A stretch of 64,000 nt of DNA from contig NC_046683.1 in assembly GCF_009870125.1 (NCBI RefSeq), forward strand, positions 44,779,869 through 44,843,868. The letters run 5' to 3'. Origin of the DNA: Drosophila pseudoobscura (Eukaryota; Arthropoda; Insecta; Diptera; Drosophilidae). Shown in pieces: positions 59,974 to 64,000 of the stretch. Every line of letters starts with the position of its first letter. The stretch's first letter is position 1. The translations under genes and the position numbers were made by a program. The notes below the pieces were generated by a model. The model was not told the DNA's origin, ran no database searches, and worked only from the letters and a program-made list of their open reading frames with translations.

Positions 59974-61969
59974 TTAGAAGGCTGCCTCCGACTGGGGCAT
60001 GGTCACGGCGGCAGCAATGAGGGGCTTGGCCTGGCCAGCTTTCATTAGCATGACGCGGATGAGGGAGTTGTCCAGGGTGAGGCTGGCGGGTGGGAGTTTG
60101 TCCAGAGGATCCAGCAAAGCCACCACTTCGAAGTCAACGCGCAAGGGGATGCCCGGCAAAACACTCGGCAGCCTGGCCAGGGTCTGTTGTATGGTGTAGT
60201 GGCGTCGATCCGCGTGGAGCAGAATCATCAGATTGGAGGCCATCTTGAACGTCGAAAGGTTCTGCACGGTGAGGTAGAGTCGAAAGGCAGGCCCACTGCC
60301 GCAAACCTCCGCCGAAAGCTTGACGGGAGCATGGGTCAGATCGCCGGATATCGTGCTCTCCGACGAGTTGATAGCGTCGATGGTGGCACGGGCTGCCGTG
60401 TGACGCAGCCGCCAGAGCTCCACCTGAAAGCTGCCATAGGTTGCTGAGAGGAAGAGAAGTTGATGAAACGAGAGACAAGTTGCGAGCCACGCTCACCTTT
60501 CGCCTGCTGCTTCTCCCGGGCCGCCTGCTCCACAAATATGGAGCTCTTTTTAGGCTTATCCAATATCGTGGAGCCATCAGTGAGTTTTTGGTCACTAGCC
60601 CCCAACCGTCTGCCTGCCAAGGCCTCCGCTTTAGGCTCGAAGCGCGAAACGCGGCGCAATATCTTGACAATCATCTGGCCCGACTGCGTAACGAGGGTCA
60701 GCACGTGATCCTCCATGCCCATGCGCCCGTACAGCATGGCATCCACCGTCTCCTCCAGGACGAACTCGTCCACCTGATACCGCTGGAGGAAAAACTTGAC
60801 GGCGCCTCCCTTCAGAGCAACGGCCACCAGAGTGATGCCCAGATGTGTCATGGTCAGTGGCAGGATGCAGACCGGCAAGGAGTCCAGCTGCACCTGGTAA
60901 AGCAGCTTGCCCCGCTTCGAGTAGCACTGGTAGCGGTTGTCCATGGTCGAGGCAAGTATCGTTTGATCAATGGGCAGCAGCAACAGACCCGTCAGCGGTG
61001 TGTTCAGCTTGAAGATCTCCTGTCCCTCGCTGTTGGACTTTCGCAGCAGATAGACACCGCCATTCCGGGTAGCCACCACAATGCAAAAGTCCGTTTCATA
61101 GGTGCCCTGGACGGAGAGCAAGCTGGGAACAGCCGTCTGATAGCTGCAGGTCCGCCCCTGGTACACCAGGTTGAAGCCCTGGGGTTCCAGTATGAATATG
61201 TGGCCAGTGTCCGTGGCCAGCACTAGGTGGGAAGGGGGATTGGCATCGCTGGAGACGCGTTTTATGCAGCACATAATTACTATGCTGCCCACCCGCCCCA
61301 CAGGCGAGTCCCTATGCGTGTTAATGAATGGCTGAGAGACAATTCGTGATGATATTGGTTGAGAAAATCGACGTCCAAATGGGGAAGACTCACAGCACGC
61401 TCGGCCTCAGTCAGTTGCAGCAGGCGCTGAGATTTCCTCGAGAGTTTGGCGTGGTCGATGCCCTTGAGCGACTCCAGCAGGGCGTCGTGGGTGTCGGCCT
61501 TAACGACGGGCAGCTTGCGCCAGACCTCCAGCTCCAGATCATCGGAATCAAGGGCGGGAATGGTGTACTTGAAATAGGGCTTCAGGTGTCGGTAGAACAG
61601 CACGGACTCGGCAATGGCCACAGCAATGACTGTGCCAGGGGATGAGGGGATGAGAACAGGGCCACCACTTTACGATGTTATGACATACGCACCCGGCGTC
61701 TTGGGCTCTGTTTCGTCGATGTAGAGGCTCTCAATGGCAGTCGGTATGCCCGGAAGTGGCTGCTCCTGCTTCAGTTTTAGTCCTCGAAATACCTTAAGGG
61801 TGGCGCTCGGCTCGTGCGCCTCGTCCTCCAGCGAAATGTCGGCTGCCAGTAGTCGGATGTAGCCATCGCACTGGACGTCGCTGAGCGCCATGCAACTTGA
61901 CAAAGTTGTCAGACGCGGACTTTCATCCTCCGTTTCCACATGGAGCCAATTTGGAGCGCCACCAGCCAT
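59974..61969 (-). CDS. BBS1: BBS1, Bardet-Biedl syndrome 1 homologue (BBSome subunit)
   Basis: Subunit of the BBSome, the coat complex that moves membrane proteins in and out of cilia. In flies this concerns sensory neurons and sperm. Four exons on the minus strand: 61969-61693, 61629-61394, 61331-60497 and 60443-59974, joining in frame to 605 aa (human BBS1 is 593). The start MAGGAPNWLHVE and the motif LYIDETEPKTPVIAVAIAES align with the human protein. The beta-propeller part follows, with PFINTH at the exon 2/3 join, VATRNGGVYLLRKSNSEGQ and LYGRMGMEDHVLTLVTQSGQ matching the human YGREDNTLIMTTRGGG region. A C-terminal adaptin-ear-like part ends KPLIAAAVTMPQSEAAF. All introns are short with GT..AG borders. 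Confidence 0.96.
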
Positions 61970-62063
61970 AACTTTGATCAGTTGCAGAAAATACTTTACG
62001 TGGCAGTGTGAAAATGAACAGATGATTTAATAATTGCTCCAAGGAGTTTTGTTTTGGTTTTCT

Positions 62064-62076
62064 GCGCCTTAGCAAC
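62064..62076. promoter_or_regulatory. Candidate X-box (RFX site) upstream of BBS1
   Basis: GCGCCTTAGCAAC on the plus strand, about 95-105 bases upstream of the BBS1 ATG. The AGCAAC half fits the RFX half-site fully; the other half fits at 4 of 6 positions. Fly ciliary genes are commonly Rfx targets, so the position is apt. Confidence 0.35.
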
Positions 62077-62107
62077 GGCGCCAGTACATTTGAAATTTCT
62101 ATCGAAT

Positions 62108-62115
62108 TATCGATA
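62108..62115. promoter_or_regulatory. DRE palindrome TATCGATA upstream of BBS1
   Basis: Exact DRE match about 140 bases upstream of the BBS1 start codon. Confidence 0.4.
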
Positions 62116-62184
62116 TCTCTGAGAAGTCGAAGCCAGAGTTGCCAATTCCGAAAAGCATGTCATAGAACTGAGCATATGTTTGTC

Positions 62185-62375
62185 ATCCCAGGCTTTTTAG
62201 TGCTATCTATTAATTTAATTTTCAATGTTATATAGAAATCCAATAAATGCAAGTATTTCGAATAGACCAATCATGTATAGAATTGATTCATCAATCGTAT
62301 AAAACTGAGTGGGCATGGCTAAATCTTCTATATAGATAGTATTATTCAACGGAACAAAGAATTGGTCGTTTTTTG
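62185..62375 (+). repeat. Partial copy of a local AT-rich repeat
   Basis: From TTTTTAGTGCTATCTATTAA to CAACGGAACAAAGAAT it matches the segments at 62936-63118 and 63492-63676 almost base for base. Confidence 0.85.
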
Positions 62376-62456
62376 AAAAAAAAAATTTGGGAAATATTCG
62401 GTATTTTCCGGTGGTATTTTAAAACATGAAAATTTCGTGGAAAAAAGAAGAAGAAG

Positions 62457-62520
62457 ACGAATTCACAGCAAAATCACAGCAAAATCATAGCAAAATCATA
62501 GCAAAATCATAGCAAAAGGA
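62457..62520 (+). repeat. Short tandem array, 13-base AGCAAAATCATAG-type unit
   Basis: About four copies of an AGCAAAATCAYAG-type unit between AAGAAGAAG runs, directly before the GC-rich island. Confidence 0.85.
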
Positions 62521-62527
62521 AGAAGAA

Positions 62528-62826
62528 GAACAGACCGCGGACTGGGGGTGGGGGTGAACAGCTGTTCGGCTAAAACGGCAACTGGCGTCTGGTGCGATGG
62601 AAAGACGTGGGGAATGGGGCATGTTCTCGCGTCGGTCCGATGCGGAGGCTCATCTCATCGAGATCACCCGCGTGGATGGCAGCCGTCGTGCTTTGTGGAA
62701 GGGGGGTGCAGAAGCCGCGTTCCCTCGTCCTCGAGACGCGTCGCGGGTGCATTACTTGAACAGAGTCGCCCCGGACTCCATAAGCCGCGCCACGATGGAC
62801 GAATCCGAGCTGCAACCATAACCGGG
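62528..62826. other. GC-rich island with open frames on both strands
   Basis: A sharp change from AT-rich flanks to GC-rich, coding-like DNA. The plus strand has a 74-codon ORF (62597-62821) starting ATG GAA AGA, with charged, mixed composition (LIEITRVDGSRRALWKGG near its centre). The opposite strand is also open from 62962 to 62570. No family is recognised, and no exon borders or promoter were identified. It may be a captured gene fragment within repeats. Confidence 0.3.
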
Positions 62827-62828
62827 AG

Positions 62829-63386
62829 CTCACATTCAAAAAATTTCGATTTGGCGCGCACCACTCGGTATATTTTTCAAGTGAGACCGTATATACTGTA
62901 GAAACTGGATTTCGCCGCGCTCCCATGTGGTGTTTTTTAGTGCTAAATGGTATTTTTGTCATCTATTAATTTAATTTTCAATTTTATATAAAAATCCAAT
63001 ATATGCAAGTATTTCGAATAGACCAATCATGTATAGAATTGATTCATCAATCGTATAAAATTGAGTGGGCATGGCTAAATCTTCTATATAGATAGTATTA
63101 TTCAACGGAACAAAGAATATGAGGAATTGGTCTTTTTTTTAATTCGCCGCAGTTCGCCGCAGTTCGCGCAATTCCGCTTTAGCAACAATGAGTCTCGTTC
63201 CATACACAATGTTGCGCATTCCATACACACTGTTATAGCAACATTTACTTGAAAACCGTTTTAGTCAAAATACAATAAAAGCAAGGACTAAAAACTAACC
63301 AATTGTGTAAAAAATTGATTCAATAATCGTATAAAATTATGTGGGCATAGATAAAGGCTCGGTTGACAACATTTAAGTAATTGACC
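62829..63386 (+). repeat. First unit of a 558-bp local tandem duplication
   Basis: Begins CTCACATTCAAAAAA and contains GGCGCGCACCACTCGGTATA, GTGAGACCGTATATACTGTA and TTTCGCCGCGCTCCCATGTG. Then come the AT-rich block shared with 62185-62375 and a GCCGCAGTTC-repeat block with GCAACAATGAGTCTCGTTCC. The same order restarts at 63387. Confidence 0.9.
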
Positions 63387-64000
63387 CTCACATTCAAAAA
63401 AGTTCGATTTGGCGCGCACCACTCGGTATATTTTTCAAGTGAGACCGTATATACTGTAGAAACTGGATTTCGCCGCGCTCCCATGTGGTGTTTTTTAGTG
63501 CTAAATGGTATTTTTGTCATCTATTAATTTAATTTTCAATTTTATATAAAAATCCAATAAATGCAAGTATTTCGAATAGACCAATCATGTATAGAATTGA
63601 TTCATCAATCGTATAAAATTGAGTGGGCATGGCTATATGTTCTATATAAATAGTATTATTCAACGGAACAAAGAATATGAGAAAATTTGAATTCGCCGCA
63701 GTTCGCCGCAGTTCGCCCCAGTTCGCTTTAGCAACAATGAGTCTCATTCCATACACAAATGTTGCAGCAACATTTACTTGAAAACCGTTTTTCGGTCAAA
63801 ATAAAATACATTAAGGTAATTAAAAGAAGCAATCTTGTAGAAAATACATTTATCTATGGAATAATGCTAAGTGGGCAAATCTATATAGCTTGAAATATAG
63901 GCAATACCCGATTCGCCGCAGTTTCGCTATTGCAACAATGAGTCCCATTCCATACACAAATGTTGCTAATTCCATGCACAAATGTTGCTAATTCCATGCA
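63387..64000 (+). repeat. Second unit of the tandem duplication, degenerating to the window edge
   Basis: Repeats the first unit nearly exactly to about 63684, then the GCCGCAGTTCGCC block and AACAATGAGTCTCATTCC. From 63905 a third GCCGCAGTTTCGC / CAACAATGAGTCCCATTCC block starts, with tandem AATGTTGCTAATTCCATGCA at the edge. The array continues beyond the window. Confidence 0.85.

Noticed and set aside
60441-61226. 261-codon plus-strand ORF opposite BBS1
   Set aside because: Antisense shadow. The minus frame matches BBS1 over its whole length.
62457-62520. Regular short repeats that might be read as a CRISPR-like array
   Set aside because: The units are contiguous 13-base tandem repeats with no unique spacers, in a eukaryotic genome.

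Overview
The window is insect nuclear DNA, almost certainly Drosophila. Coding exons are interrupted by short introns with GT..AG borders, CAG/CAA, CA and GA microsatellites are dense, and the genes recognised (Eip74EF, Vps60, melted, Acbp2, BBS1) have fly orthologues on Muller element D (3L of D. melanogaster). The gene combination and the repeats suggest an obscura-group species, where this element is the X-chromosome arm XR. The species and linkage are inference.

Layout. (1) 1-5.9 kb: 5' end of Eip74EF on the minus strand: the E74A-specific first coding exons plus a spliced leader. The gene runs off the left edge. (2) 6-23.2 kb: no convincing coding sequence; microsatellite-rich upstream DNA, with a 5'UTR-like minus-strand stretch at 22.5-23.2 kb. 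(3) 23.65-24.6 kb: Vps60 (CHMP5), minus strand, five exons. (4) 24.6-26 kb: AT-rich spacer with DRE sites and a core-promoter motif 1 (M1BP) site just before a 39-codon ORF. (5) 26-39.64 kb: plus-strand gene with a likely 5'UTR exon near 27 kb, an 8.4-kb intron and six coding exons for a 1149-aa coiled-coil protein that I cannot name. (6) 40.66-44.71 kb: melted (VEPH1 family, C-terminal PH domain), minus strand, eight coding exons, 997 aa. (7) 44.8-52.9 kb: upstream of melted, with several copies of a short repeat family with inverted termini. (8) 52.98-59.88 kb: four acyl-CoA-binding protein genes, three minus-strand with a tiny first coding exon and one plus-strand and intronless; a 0.92-kb copy of the repeat family lies among them. 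(9) 59.97-61.97 kb: BBS1, minus strand, four exons, 605 aa. (10) 62.1-64 kb: locally duplicated AT-rich repeats (558-bp offset) around a GC-rich 0.3-kb island.

The genes do not form one pathway. Eip74EF (ecdysone-response transcription factor), Vps60 (ESCRT-III), melted (insulin/FOXO and growth signalling), Acbp (acyl-CoA carriers) and BBS1 (BBSome, cilia) are independent units. The Acbp genes are a tandem family. The melted-Acbp-BBS1 block corresponds, as I recall it, to D. melanogaster 65E, while Eip74EF is at 74EF, so a synteny break probably lies between about 23 and 40 kb. I found no tRNA, rRNA or CRISPR and no new multi-gene system. The most unusual items are the intronless Acbp copy, the GA-bearing repeat family (one copy almost touching a melted splice site), the tandem-repeat/GC-island region, the motif-1 small ORF and several eroded coding segments.
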